DNA of 64,000 nucleotides. Origin: Gossypium raimondii (taxonomy: Eukaryota > Streptophyta > Magnoliopsida > Malvales > Malvaceae). The notes below the pieces were generated by a model that ran no database searches, was not told where the DNA came from, and saw only the letters and a list, made by a program, of their open reading frames with translations. The stretch's first letter is position 1, and each line of letters starts with the position of its first letter. A program made the position numbers and the translations under genes. The DNA is taken from positions 1,426,001 through 1,490,000 of the forward strand of contig NC_068565.1 of assembly GCF_025698545.1 (NCBI RefSeq), in the 5' to 3' direction. Positions 1 to 12,199 of the stretch are shown piece after piece.

Positions 1-268
1 ATGCAACTTGCTGAATACTTAACAACGTCACTTTTGCTAATAATATACACACACACAAACATGCACAACAATGTCATTCATGCTTTCTATATAATTCAGT
101 GACTCTTCAAATGATATACATTATCTAGCTGAAAAATGAATATGCTTTAGTTTCAAGTTGTATTCAGGTAAGAATCAAGTGCGACCCTGTACAAGTTCCG
201 GATAAACAGGCTACATTCAAAATCATGTTGTTTATCATGCTCTGTTTATTTACACTAAACAAAATGAT

Positions 269-3200
269 TCAGAAATACGAGGATTGTTCAGGGAGAACTT
301 TCATTTGCTTAAGCACTAGAGCTACTTTCTTCCGAATTGCATCCTCGTGAAGCAGTTGGATGAGGATTCCCTCGGACCTTTGGAATGACGGTCCGCTAAT
401 TCGTGAGTGGTTTACGATCTTGTGGAATAAGTCCAATGCTATTGTTTTGGCAGATAAGGTTCCCTTCTCTAAGACCTGCAGAATTGCCTCGACACCTTGA
501 CTCTCCACGATGGCAGCAGTCGCATGTGACAAGGTACTGTGATCTTCTAGCAATGTTTCGAGTGCCTTTAAGGAAGCCTCCGCGACACCCGAGTTTGTGT
601 CGCTTAACGTTTGCAGTAGGGGCTTTACGGCATCGGCCTTGACAAGGCAGAATGTATGTCTCTGCGAACACGCAATGCCATGGACGGGGCATGAAATTTT
701 GTTTTCTGCTGAAGCCGAGCAGCACCAAGACATATTAGGGAAGAGATTTATTGTGTTAAACAGTGACCTCGAGTCCTCATGTCTTACTCTGATGTTTGCT
801 TCGGAGACCAACGAGCTGGTGGACCGGGATAGGTGTTCGAGAGCAGTGGCTGTTCGCTGCTTGGCCAATGAGTTGCCTGTAGAAAGTACTCGAACTAAAG
901 CTGGATATAATTCAAGCTTTCCCACTTGATTCTGAAGTTCAGGCTTTGAGGATCCCGTGAAGCGTAATAGTGCTGCTAGAGCATTTTCAAGTAGAGACTT
1001 GTCCTGATTATTATGTGCTCCGATCCCACCGAATTCTTCATCCGAACTGCAAATCACTTCATGAATGGCTTTCAATGTTTCTGTCTTACAGAGTATTTCA
1101 TCAACATCTATATCATCTTTCGGAAGTTGGCTAATAATCCCTGCAGCAATGGACCTCTCTTCGAAATCTGGTGAGCAAATGAGGATCGATGCTAAGTTGT
1201 TGATGGCAGTTTCTTTTCCCGGAGATGGTGGGAGTGGAACCCCGTCACCTTCTGACACACAATATATTAGCTTCATCGTCCATCTTCGAACTAAAGGTTG
1301 GTTGCTATCGAGGCAAGAGAAAAGGTGAGTGACAGCATCCACATTATCTCGAATAAGATTTTGAGCCGTCTTTGACTTATTGCTAAGCTCAATCAGCAGG
1401 TGTAAGAACTGAATCTTGAATTCACGCTCAGATTTTTCTACGAGCTGCAAAAAGAGACTGACGCTATGCTCGGATTGCAGCTCCTGCAGCCCCTGATATA
1501 TCTGAAATTGCGGTTGCTTACAAGCTTGTACCAGCAGAGCTAGAATCTCGGCAGCTTCTTGTTTAAGGATAGGATCCGACCTGAACGAGATGACATTAAG
1601 CACGAGCGGTATAGTTGCTGGGTCCGATAGGAACCGCTTTACCATCTTTGGATATTGTATCAGCTTCTTGACACATTTGATGCAAGCAGATTTACATGCC
1701 GGGGCGTTAGCGGCTAGCATGTGAACTAGATTGTGAACAAATTGTTTGTCTTTCAAGTCATTTATGCTGTTTTCTTTGAGTTGCATCTCTATCAATGCCG
1801 ACGCCATCAATGCTCGAGTCTCTTGGTGTCCGACCGCTGCAAGAATATGGCTTTCAAATGAATAAGTTTGTTTGATAAATATACCATACTATAACTTTTG
1901 TCAGTGGAAGTACCATGAAGGCCTTTGTATTATTAGGAGTTAAACTGCATTTTGCCAAATCTACCCAAAAAATGATCAAATTAGTCATTATAATTAGATC
2001 AAAGGGCAAATTGGTCCCTGTACATGGCATGTCACATGTACCTTATGCTAACGTACAGGAATCAATTTTTAACCGTGCAAATAAATGAAAATTTTAACAG
2101 AAAAGACTAATTTGCTCATTCATCTAACGTAAAGGGACTACTTTGCCATTTTTTTTGAGTAGCGAAGGCAAATACAATCTAACTCCTACTATTAGGGTTT
2201 CCATGGTAATATTCCCAACTTTTGTCTACGTTAGATTCATTGTTTTCACCTTGGTTGAACCGAGCGACAAATGACTGAAAGAACCCGGATTCGGCCATCT
2301 TCACAACAAAGTGTGTGTTGGATGAAAGATTCCGCAATACGTCTTGAGCTTTCAGGGCGATTTCTGGGTTGGAGTTACCGACCAAATAAACCAGGAGGGG
2401 AATACAATCTTTGGTATTCCCTATTTTCTCTACGAAAGCTTCGGTTTTAGACAGTTCCAACAAGATGGCAATCGTGTTCGGTTCCGTTTCACCGTTATAG
2501 ATCCGCTTCACAATTCGGCGAACAGCTCCCGCTTCAATGATTTCTCGCTGCAATTCCGAAAAAGGAACTCTTCAGACATTTCACGGATAACACAACATGT
2601 CGAAGTAAAAACATAATCATTCCCTACCTTACGGTCATCACAATATGTAGCTAAGCAATAAAGGCATTTCACTGCTGCCATGGTGTTGAGTGTGGTGTCT
2701 TTTAATGACTCGACGAACTTCGGGATAAGCCCCTCCTCTGCAGCTCTCACTGCATATTGAGAGATTTCCACCAGAACCTGCATATCGTCCAAGGCTTGGT
2801 TTTTCCTAATATGGTCATCGGAATTGATTCCGGAAACTGCTGCTTGGAATCTCCAGTCCATATCATTTTTCTTCCACTCTTCGATCGAGCTCCGGAGGTT
2901 AACATTTGGAGTTAACTCCAAACTTCGAAGCTCTTCTTTGCAAGTCGGGCAATTTTTGTTTCCACTCTCGAAGTATTCCTGTATCGCGTTCCTTTCGAAG
3001 CTATGGCCACAAAAAACTGCAACTGGGTCAACCATAATCTCCTTGCACAAGGGGCATATGAAGGAACCAATAGGGTATTGCTTATGATATGTTGAGGCCT
3101 CCTCATTTCGTGGACTCGGAACAATTTCGGTGCTATGCAACAACTGCATCAACTGCGACAGCTGAAGTGCCTCGGCTTGTTTCTTTTGAACTTCCATCTC

Positions 3201-3851
3201 TTCTTTTTCCTGTTTCAAAAATGCCAATTCTGTTTGTACCAACGACGCATTCGCATCGGCACCAACAGCTTCCGCGATCTTCTCCAGAAGCTTTACAGCA
3301 TTCTCTCGGTTTCCACTACTTTGGGACACTGAATTCTCTATCTCCAAAGCAATCTTTTCGGTCGCTGCCGCCACACTAAACTCCATTGAGTTCAGTTTCT
3401 CGATAACCTCATCGTTCATACTCTTCAAGTTCAGTGCCATATCGAGATTACTCAACTGAAATGACGAAATAGTAGTAGCAATATCTTTGGCCAAACCCGA
3501 CATCTCCGTGAGCACCGAATGTGAGTGAAGCAAGAACCGAAGACGACTTCCGGCCTTATAATTCTTAATGATCTTACGAGCTCTCTGTAGTTTATCATTC
3601 AACTTCTCCAACGCCACTTTCGTAGACTCCGTACCCATCGCAGCCTCAATTGTTCGAACATTCAACGCCTTCAAAAGCACATCCAGCTCCGTTATACTCC
3701 TCGAAAACTCTCGAAAACTATCCTTCTCGATCACGACATCTCTTGTTTCTTTAGCCAGCTCTACCGCTTGAAGTGTTACCCTGTTCCAAAGCTCTTGTAA
3801 TATCGCGACTCCAACATCTTCAATCCCGATATTGAAGTCCATGGTAGACAT
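269..3851 (-). CDS. U-box E3 ubiquitin ligase with ARM repeats (PUB42/43/44-like)
   Basis: Plant U-box (PUB) proteins are E3 ubiquitin ligases: the U-box docks the E2 enzyme and armadillo repeats bind substrates. Three exons on the minus strand join in frame: 2628-3851, 2250-2547 and 269-1836, giving 1029 residues. An N-terminal helical domain (about 1-240) ends in a charged coiled coil. The U-box lies at about 260-333 and carries the SFICPLCKEIMVDPV, CGHSFER and CPTCKEEL blocks; unlike RING fingers it needs no zinc. The rest is leucine-rich ARM-type helical repeats. The length resembles Arabidopsis PUB42-type proteins (about 1030 residues, from memory) more than PUB43/44 (about 800). The second ATG, at codon 4, is an alternative start. 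Intron 2 holds a MITE at about 1908-2209. Family assignment is firm; the exact orthologue is not. Confidence 0.93.
1908..2209. mobile_element. MITE family 1 copy in U-box gene intron 2
   Basis: An inverted-repeat element with ends related to GTACCATGAAGGCCTTTGTA on the left and the reverse complement on the right (ending CCATGGTA). The subterminal blocks resemble TTTTGCC...ACTCAAAA, as in six further copies in the window (about 16037, 24028, 42486, 44795, 60848 and 62610). It fills about 300 of the 413 nt of the intron. There is no coding capacity, so it is non-autonomous. Confidence 0.7.
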
Positions 3852-4137
3852 TCAAAACAAGCTTGTAAGAAATCAAATTCTTGTCTCTAAGCTTGGCATA
3901 TGTAGCAGACCCCGTAAATTTCGAACCCAAAAAATAGAAAAAAGGGTCTTTTTACTTCATTTGTGACACTGAATCTAACTAAATAAGAAAAAGAAAAGAA
4001 AAGGTGCTAATCAGAGCTTGTCGTCAATACCTCTTGAAGCTGTTTGGTTGCCGAGAAAGTTTGAAAAGTAAAAAAGAGAGTGGAATTTAAGACCATTGAC
4101 AATTTCAACTAACATTAATAGAAGATGGTGATTGGAG

Positions 4138-4148
4138 CTTTATATATA
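4138..4148 (-). promoter_or_regulatory. Probable TATA box of the U-box gene
   Basis: Read on the minus strand this is TATATATAAAG. It lies about 290 bp upstream of the U-box gene start codon, which leaves room for a 5' leader of roughly 260 nt. Position and sequence fit a plant TATA box; the transcription start was not determined. Confidence 0.45.
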
Positions 4149-4378
4149 CAAATGTGGAAATGGAAGATACTAGGAAATTGTCAGAGAGAGCAAAAGTCGT
4201 CAAAGTCCTTTTTTTTACTGTGTTTTAGCGTGTACATTGGGGCCGTGGGTTCAACGTTGAAAACTTTCCTTGCAGTCGTGGAGCATGAGCAGGGACAGCC
4301 GGCCAGCATGCGGTTGACGACGGATATTTTATATTCGAGTTTAATTTTCTTTAAAATTCGATTTGATTATTGTTGAGT

Positions 4379-4896
4379 TAGAGGTGCTCATGGGCCCGGC
4401 CGGGTTCGGACCGGGCCCAGAAAAAAAATTTCGGCCCAGGTCCTAGGCCCGGGCCCGGCCCTGCCCGAAATATGGGCCTAGAATTTTGCCCAGGCCTGGC
4501 CCGGGAAAAAAATTATAAGTCCGGGCCCGGCCCGGCCCATTTTTAAATAAATACCAAAATTTATTTTAAAATTAAAATAAAATTAAAAAAGTATTTTAAA
4601 AATATTTTAAAATTTAAAAATTAAAAAGTATTTTAAAAAATTTAAAATTTAAAAATTTAATAAAAGTATTTTAAAATTAAAAATAAAAATAATAAAATAT
4701 TTATTATATTCGGGCCGGGCCGGGCCGAGCCCGGGCTAAAAAAGTTGTGTCTGAGGCCCGGCCCGTTTTTTAATCGGGCCTCGTTTTTTTTCCCAAGCCC
4801 ATATTTCGGGCTTATATTTTTACCCAAACCCTCCCATATTTCGGGCGGGACGTTGGGCCGGGCCGGGCCGGACCGCCCGGCCCATGAGCACCTCTA
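4379..4896. mobile_element. GC-ended MITE (family 2), copy 1, with target duplication
   Basis: A 518-bp element has terminal inverted repeats TAGAGGTGCTCATGGGC and its reverse complement. The 9-bp direct repeat TTGTTGAGT flanks both sides (4370-4378 and 4897-4905), which shows it inserted by transposition. The terminal 100 bp on each side are rich in GGGCC/GGCCC while the centre is almost pure A/T. There is no open reading frame. A 9-10 bp duplication fits a Mutator-like origin, but the superfamily is inferred. A second copy lies at 58751-59155. Confidence 0.85.
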
Positions 4897-7800
4897 TTGT
4901 TGAGTAGTTCCGTTATGAAATAGACTTTTTTTCTTCCTTTCTTGAAAGTTATTGAGATCGAATAACCCGAGTTGTTTGGAAAAGCTTAATTAGAGTATGT
5001 TAATATCCACTTTTCAATAAAATCATTGCTATTTGAACCAGATTGAACCAGTCGGTATATTGATTTGAATAGGTATGTAAGCAAATTACTCGGAACAGAT
5101 AAAAAACAAAAATAGAACCAAAAAAAAAAAAACTTGCAGTTGAATCTCTTTTATAAATTTTTAATTATTTATTTACTATTAGATCGGAGGTCAAGCTGGT
5201 TGAATCAAGAATACGTAGTTTGATTGGTTTAGCCACTAACCCAATTATATTAAAACATTCAAAAAAATTTTAATTTCAATTAAAAATTTTAAAAAATCGA
5301 CTTAATCTACCAACGTCATATTTTAATAAATTAATTGGCCAAACCGAATTAACTTACATTGGTTGTATTAAGTCGGATAAATTTAATTGAGTAGAGTTTA
5401 GGTTTTAAATATTGGTCACTGCTAAAAAAGGTCAAATAAGGATTTTTACGCATTTTATTTCGATTTTAAAACAAAATTAGATCAATATTGACACATTTAA
5501 AATAAAGAATTATATATAATAAAATTGATTAAATCGATTATAAAAATTATAATCGATAAATAATTTACGTATAATCAACTTAGCCGAACTGATTTAACAA
5601 TTATAATTTATATTTCCTTAATTCTAGTATTTATAATCAACTTCAAATCTTAAAAATAAAATATGATCCGCTCAAATAAAATTTTGAATTATTTTTTTAA
5701 TTCAATTAAATTCGAATTAAATATTAAATTTACAATTTCAATTAAGCTCGAACACAAATCTCATTTGATTATATAATTGCACCTTTTTTATAATATATAT
5801 AGCTATTTTAACCTTCCTAATATTTAAAAGAATATACAATATTTTTAGAACCGAATCAGTGGTCGAATCAGTCATAACACTGATTCGTTGATCTGACCAA
5901 TTCAATCAAAAAACATTAAAATTTTATAAAAAAAATTAAAAATTAAAAAGAAATATGATTCATTCAGTTCAACTAGTTTTTCAGTAGGTTCAATTGGTTC
6001 GTATTGATTTACAGTTCAACCAGTCTGATATCATTCTTGGGATCGGTAACCCAATCCCAATCCAGTCTAGTTCAAGCATCACTGGGCAAAGGATCTAAAA
6101 TTACGTGTATATAAATATTATATATAATTGAATGATAATACCTAATAGATCCTTCTATTACAATGATTAAATCAAATTAATCCTTCTATTATTAAATGAT
6201 TTGATTTGGTCCTTGTATAATTAAAAAGAATTAACAATGCTAAAGTTTAACATATTTAACATTTATTGTTTAAAAATATTATATGAAAAATATTATTTTT
6301 CATTTACAGTTTAACTCAAACAAAAAATTCATTTGTAAAATCATAAAAAACGTCAAAAATATTAATTTTATTAAACAGTAAATGTTAACTCTATCAAAAT
6401 TTGGTATTATTTAATTATTTTAATAATATAAAAATAATATTAAAGGGCTAATTTAATAATATTCATATAATAGAAATACCTCAGCTTTGGCTTTAGTGCA
6501 AATTTAGAGTGTTGAAATTTCATATCAGGACCGGTTCAACTTTCCTTCATTTTTTTTTGGTTACAACGAGTTTTCAATTAATTAATTATTACTATATTAA
6601 ATAATAAAAAGTTAAAAAACCACTCGTTGACTTTAGACTTGTCCATGGTTCGGTAATTTGTTTGACTCGGTTTAGATAAGAATTTTTATGTTTCGAATTA
6701 GTTCATTTTATTCCAATTCAGTTTAAGTAATAAAAAATATCGTAGGTTTAAATATAAAAATATTTTATTAAATTTTAAATTGTGAAACGAGCCAGTTCAA
6801 AAATATGCATAAACTTGTAAATTTTTTTAAAATCTAACCATAATCCAACTCAATTTTATACATAGATCGCTTTACCAAGCTTAAGTTATTTAACAAGATT
6901 TTTAAAACCGGACTGATGGTCGAACTGATCAAACCACTAGTTCGACATTTTGACCAGTTTAATGGGTTTATTATGTTAGATCAAACAAATAATTAAAATT
7001 TCATAAATATATATGTTGAAAATCCAATTCAACCGGTCCATTTTAATATTCAAATCAATAAATTTAATATTTTTCTCCAAATCAACATCTCAATCAAATT
7101 TCGATCTAATTCGATCTAATTCAAACAACCTAGTTAAGTCGCAATCACTACATCAGACAAAGAAAAACGCGTATGTACGGGATATGCTCCACCTTACAAA
7201 CAAAAGCGATTTCCTTCCACGAGTAAAATAAGTTTCTTTGGGTAAATTTAATTAGAGGTCTTATAATTATTAACTATTTTTCATTTTGATCATTTAACTA
7301 TTAAAAATTATAAATTAGTCACCAATATTATCAAAATTTATTTTTTTCACTCGTAGTCCATTTTTGGTCACTAAACGATTGGATGACAAAAACGAATTCG
7401 TTAATAATTGAGTGATCTTTAATTAGACATTCTATTCAAGTGCTAGGCTATTTACTCAAACCCAAAGACTTATCTAAATTTTGGAAGGATTTGAACAAAA
7501 CTATTAAATCCGTTTAAAATATGGGTAAAGCTTGAACTTAAACATTTAAGGTTCTAACTTTACTAGGCCCGGTCCATTTTTTGAATCTGTAATATATTAT
7601 AAATAAATGATAATACCCACATTTCAAAATAAACTTTTTAATTCTTATAAATAAAAGAAAGAAAAGAGAATAATAAATATAAATAAAATTTACTTGAATA
7701 AAATAAAATTTAATAAAATAAATATTTTGGTCAGTGTCAAGATATTAAAATTTTAAAGACTAAAAATTAAAAATTGTAAAATTATTATTGTTGAGGAAAA

Positions 7801-7986
7801 ATTTTGGGTTTGACCAATGGTTGAATCGATTATATTATTAGTTTGTCGGTTTGATTGGTCCGTTTAATTAATGCATATATATATATATAGATAGAAACAG
7901 AATAAAAAAGAGAGATAATAAATATAAATAAAATTGGCTAATTGTAGGTTTCTAATTGTTATAAATAAAACATAATACTGAACATT

Positions 7987-8758
7987 AGACTTATTCATAG
8001 GTTCATTCATTTGCTTAGCTTAGTTCGAGTTTGGGCAAAAAATTGTCTTTAGATCAACTCAATTTGACTCGATTTTAAATTAAATAATAGTAAAAATATT
8101 TTATTTAAATTTACAATAAAACGAAATATGTAGAAATTGGATTTGGTTGAGCTCGGGCATTGATATATATATATTTTAAAATCAAACTACAGCCTGATCC
8201 AATCCAACTTTTCTTCATTCAGCTACCTATCCAAACTTGGGCCTAGACATACATATATATTTTAAAATCAAGCTACAACCTAAACTTGTTCATGGATTCA
8301 GCTACCTATCCAAACTCGAATATTTGCTCGAAATTTAAGAAGATTTGGGCAAAAGTATTAGGCATGAAAAATGAACTCGGGTAAAAATACTGGGCCCATT
8401 TAAAATATGGGTTGGGCTTGGGCTCGAGCATTCCTTATCTGGTCCATTTTTAAGTTTCCAATATATTATGTAATTTATAACACATACAAAAATTAAATCT
8501 GTAGTAATATATAACAGTGTAATGTAAATATTATAAAAATTAAAATAAAAAACTATATAAATATATATTTTTAAATATGAAAAAAATATGGACGGGCTTG
8601 ATATAAAATAGGGTTAGACATTTACAAATATGAACGATCTTTTCAAAAAAACAAAAGCTCGTATTTCAAATCGGGTCGAACTTGAACAATCATAAAATAT
8701 ATTAATATCGTGCTAAACCAGACTCAAACCTAACCCAATCTATAAACACCTCTAATTG
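7987..8758. repeat. Degenerate inverted-repeat element with internal duplication
   Basis: The left end reads TTAGACTTATTCATAGGTTC. The right end contains TCTATAAACACCTCTAA, an imperfect inverted match. Within it a block of about 82 bp ending CAGCTACCTATCCAAACT occurs twice in tandem (about 8165-8245 and 8248-8325). Similar ends, TAGACTTG and CAAGTCTA, bound pieces near 53866-54372 and 56660-57135. The element is decayed and non-coding. Confidence 0.45.
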
Positions 8759-8999
8759 AACCCACCCCATAAACACCTCCCTCCACACTTCCATGACAAT
8801 AATTTCAACCAAACTTTTCTCTTCTTTTTTTTTCTAAACTGTTAGAAAATGAAAAAAGCACGTTGTATAAAAGTTATTTCTTATTTTATAATTTGTATGG
8901 TTCAATGTCAAAAAAGTTATAATTTTAAAAATTAATATACTAAAGTGGTTTCCAATATTCTCTTTGTCAATCTTGAAAGTTTTAGTAATGGCATAGTCA

Positions 9000-9290
9000 A
9001 AGGGGTTGGCAGGGGTCTTGGCCCTTGAACCCCCAAAAAAGTCAATACCTAAAATAACTTGACCCAAACTCACCCGACTGCCACCTCCACCTAAGGGCAA
9101 TATCGAGGAGGTTGGCAGAGGCCCTGATCCCCTTAAAATAAAAATTTTCCTTTTAAACTCTTTTATAAAGTTATAAGTTAATATATTGTGAAATTGTACT
9201 TTCCTCCAAGAATGATAAAATTGTAATTTAATCCTTATAAAAACAGTGATAAAATTGCTTTTTAGCTCCGATAACTTAATTTTGTCCCTT
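9000..9290. repeat. Dispersed repeat family 4 fragment
   Basis: This belongs to a family marked by GGGGTC..GCCCC/TTAAAAT followed by AATTT..TATAAAATTTTA blocks. Other pieces lie near 11738-12040, 31850-32095 (Sec14 gene intron), 38195-38420 (DUF2301 gene intron), 52540-52690, 54616-54850, 56345-56640 and 57460-57605. No coding or intact ends were found, so the class (LTR, SINE or other) is unknown. Confidence 0.5.
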
Positions 9291-10420
9291 AGAAAAAAGT
9301 TTTTAGTTTTGCCCATATGTGTACCTATTGTATGAACAACATGGATCTACGAGTTAAAAAAATAATCCTCCTAAATTTTATTGACATTGTTTTTTAGCAC
9401 ATTAGATCCAAGTTATCCACGAGGCAAGTACATACACATTTACAAATCAATCCACGTACTTTAAATACACTCCACATCATATCCAAGTCAACATTTAACA
9501 CTAATCAAGATTGAGCTGACATAATGACCTAATTGATATAATACTGATACTTTAAAGGCTAAATTAGAACACTTCGAAGTTTACGGACCAACCTAAACTC
9601 TTAGTACTAGTTTGGGGGATGTTTGGTGGATTAACCCCTTTTGTTTTATTATAATTATATTTTTTTTTCATAATTAAAAATTATAAAATCAACTTTAATG
9701 ATAAGATTTTGTACAGATTCCATAGGACAGAAATTTCAACATTTTTTGACCTTTTTTCTTTTTTGTTTGTATTATGTTTCATTATTCTTACATTGACTTC
9801 TATATTACTGTACAGTAAAAGCAGTTTGCTAATAATAGCAAAACCGTGTACAGCTGTTTTTATATTTTACCTTTAGAGTGTTTCAAACTATTTTTTTCTT
9901 TTCTTCGAAGCTATTCAAATTTCATTGGTTTAATTTTACTATTAGTCCCTTAATCTATGGATTTAGTTATTATACTTTAATTTGGTCAATTTTAGTTCAT
10001 TTAATCTTCGATTTGGTCAATTTTAGTCTATGTAATTTTGTATTTTAAACTTTTCAGTCCTGACTTAAATTATAACTGTTAAATATATTTGGCTAAATTT
10101 TGTTATTAGTCTTGTACTATGTGTCAAGTTGTAGATTTAGTTCGTGTTCTCCAATTTAATCATTCTTAGTCTCTTTATTTTTTTTTAAATTTTAAATTTT
10201 CGATTTTAACACAAATGATAATCGTTAAATCTATTGAGAAACTAAATCTACAACTTACGCATTGTACAGAAACTAACGACAAAGTTTAACCAATATTTTT
10301 TTAATATAATTCTTAAACTGCTCATAACCCCTCAAATCGACATTCTGAATGTGGTTTCAATTTGAAGATTTAATAGCATGACCCAAATTCTCATATGCTT
10401 TAGATTTCTATTTTTTTATG

Positions 10421-10721
10421 GTTAAAATACGACATAAGTCTTTCTACTCTTCCCAAATTTGGAATTTAGTCATTATGCTTTTATTTTTAAGAATTTAACT
10501 CCTCTACTTTTTAGATTTCCAAATTCATGTCCAATTATTAACACGGATAGAATTATTTTATTAAATTCAGGTTCATTACAATGTTATTTAAAAAAAAGTA
10601 ACACACTAACAATTGGATCTGAAATTTGAAATCGAAAAGTAGATAGACTAAATTAATAAAAATAAAAGTACATAGACTAAATTCTAAATATGAGAAGAGT
10701 ATTGGGACTTATGGAAAATTT
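10421..10721. mobile_element. Inverted-repeat element family 3
   Basis: The left end GTTAAAATACGACATAAGTC mirrors a right end that reads as its approximate complement. The inner blocks (AATTTAGTC...CTAAATTC) also pair across the element. Related copies lie at about 32281-32541, 37182-37521 and 41109-41446. It is non-coding and would fold back on itself; it is most likely a MITE. Confidence 0.55.
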
Positions 10722-10970
10722 CAAGTTTTTTATTCATATTTGGCTTTTTAACGTTGTGGTTGATGCTTAATAGTTGTAATATTGCCGGAAAATAGTCACA
10801 GGTGATTTGGATTTTGAGAAAAGGTTAAATTTTTCCTATAATCACTGTACTTATCTAAAATTAGAAATTTAATCATTATTCTTTCAAAATGGTATGTAAT
10901 TGATAGTTTTGTGCCCTCCTTTATTATCCAGTAAAAATTAATTATTAGTAATTTAGAAATGCTAAATTAG

Positions 10971-11065
10971 TTAAGTTTTGAATCTCGTGTGTTGACATGA
11001 TGGTCAATGTGTGGTTGGAATTCGAGTCCCGTTAATCGTGTTGCTATTAAAATTTTATCCTCATC
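10971..11065 (+). repeat. Possible SINE-like (tRNA-derived) fragment
   Basis: The stretch contains TTAGTTAAGTTTTGAATCTC followed about 50 bp later by GGAATTCGAGTCCCG. The spacing and the GTTCGAATCC-like block resemble the A and B boxes of a tRNA-derived promoter. No cloverleaf can be drawn, so it is not called a tRNA gene. Confidence 0.3.
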
Positions 11066-12199
11066 TTGTAATTCATTAAAAAATAATTAGAAAGAAAAAT
11101 TATTTAACTCAACAGGAGTTCCCCATTGCCATAAGTGTTTACCTGTAGAGGAGGAATAATACGTGGTGGAGGAGATGACAATAGTAACAAACCAACATCC
11201 TGATCCCAAGCAAGATTAGTGAGATAACCCACACACTTATTATCTTATATGAAAATATGTTTAACGTCAACAACCTAACCTTCACCAATCATAACGTTGG
11301 CTTGTTGTAATCCCGCACCAAGATACTAGATGAATGAGACTCATCAAATAGATCATTGAGAAACTTAATTACATTAGTGAATTCAGTTCAACAATCAGTT
11401 GTAAATGCTAAGACTGAAATTGAAATAGAAATTAACAATTTATTTATTCATAACATTGATCGAAGAAACCAAAAAAAAAAAAAAACTCTGTAATAAGTTC
11501 GAGTCTCGAGATAAGAAAAAAAATTACGAATTTGAGATTTAAATTTTATAAATAAGGGGTACATGTCATTTTATTAAATTTCAACGTTACGCACCAATTT
11601 TAATTTTATGTGGCTTTATACATAATATTTTGATTTGATTTAATTTTCATAAATAATTGATATCGTTATCCATCAAACACTATTTTATTTTTATATATTA
11701 TATACACAAATACTTGTACTTATCCAAAATAAAAACAGTGCGGAGCCAAGAGGTTGGTAGGGGTCCTGCCTCGCCTCCCCTAAATTGGGAAATTTCCTAT
11801 CTGCCCTTTTATATTTTATTAAATTTTAAATTAGTAATAATAAGATTGTACTTTGGCCCCATAAAAATGATAAAAGTTTGATTTAATTCTTTAAAAATTA
11901 TAAAGATATATGCTATTAAAATAGTAAAATTGTATTTTTACTATTTTAAAAATATAATACTTCCAACAAAATTTGCTGATTTTGCCCTTGTATAAAAATA
12001 CGATTTATACATTTAAACTAAAACCAAAGTTTAATGCGTATAGCTGCACAAAATCAATGATCATACTTTTGTCCGAGCCCTCGCAAAAACGTGAACAATA
12101 AACAAACATGGAAAATACCAATATATATATATATATATAATCCAATACCCAATGTAAGCATGCAAAGAAATGGAAGAGAGGATCAGAAAGGAATGTTTA

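Larger units (their letters stand above)
4906..12199. other. Gene-free, AT-rich repeat-dense interval
   Basis: No exon chain or conserved protein is visible in about 7.3 kb. The stretch is a patchwork of decayed dispersed repeats. GGTTCAATT/CCGGTT-rich pieces lie near 5860-6080 and 6900-7130, related to those at 39390-39590 and 50950-51200. Copies with TAGACTTG-type ends lie near 6620-6900 and 7987-8758. There is also an inverted element at 10421-10721 and CCCCTTAAAAT-type pieces at about 9000-9290 and 11738-12040. Short open frames here are fragmentary and match repeats, so I do not call genes. Confidence 0.7.

Noticed and set aside
8834-9316. 160-residue minus-strand frame
   Set aside because: It overlaps a dispersed repeat (family 4), is very Ile/Phe/Lys-rich as expected from A/T-rich DNA, and has no domain.
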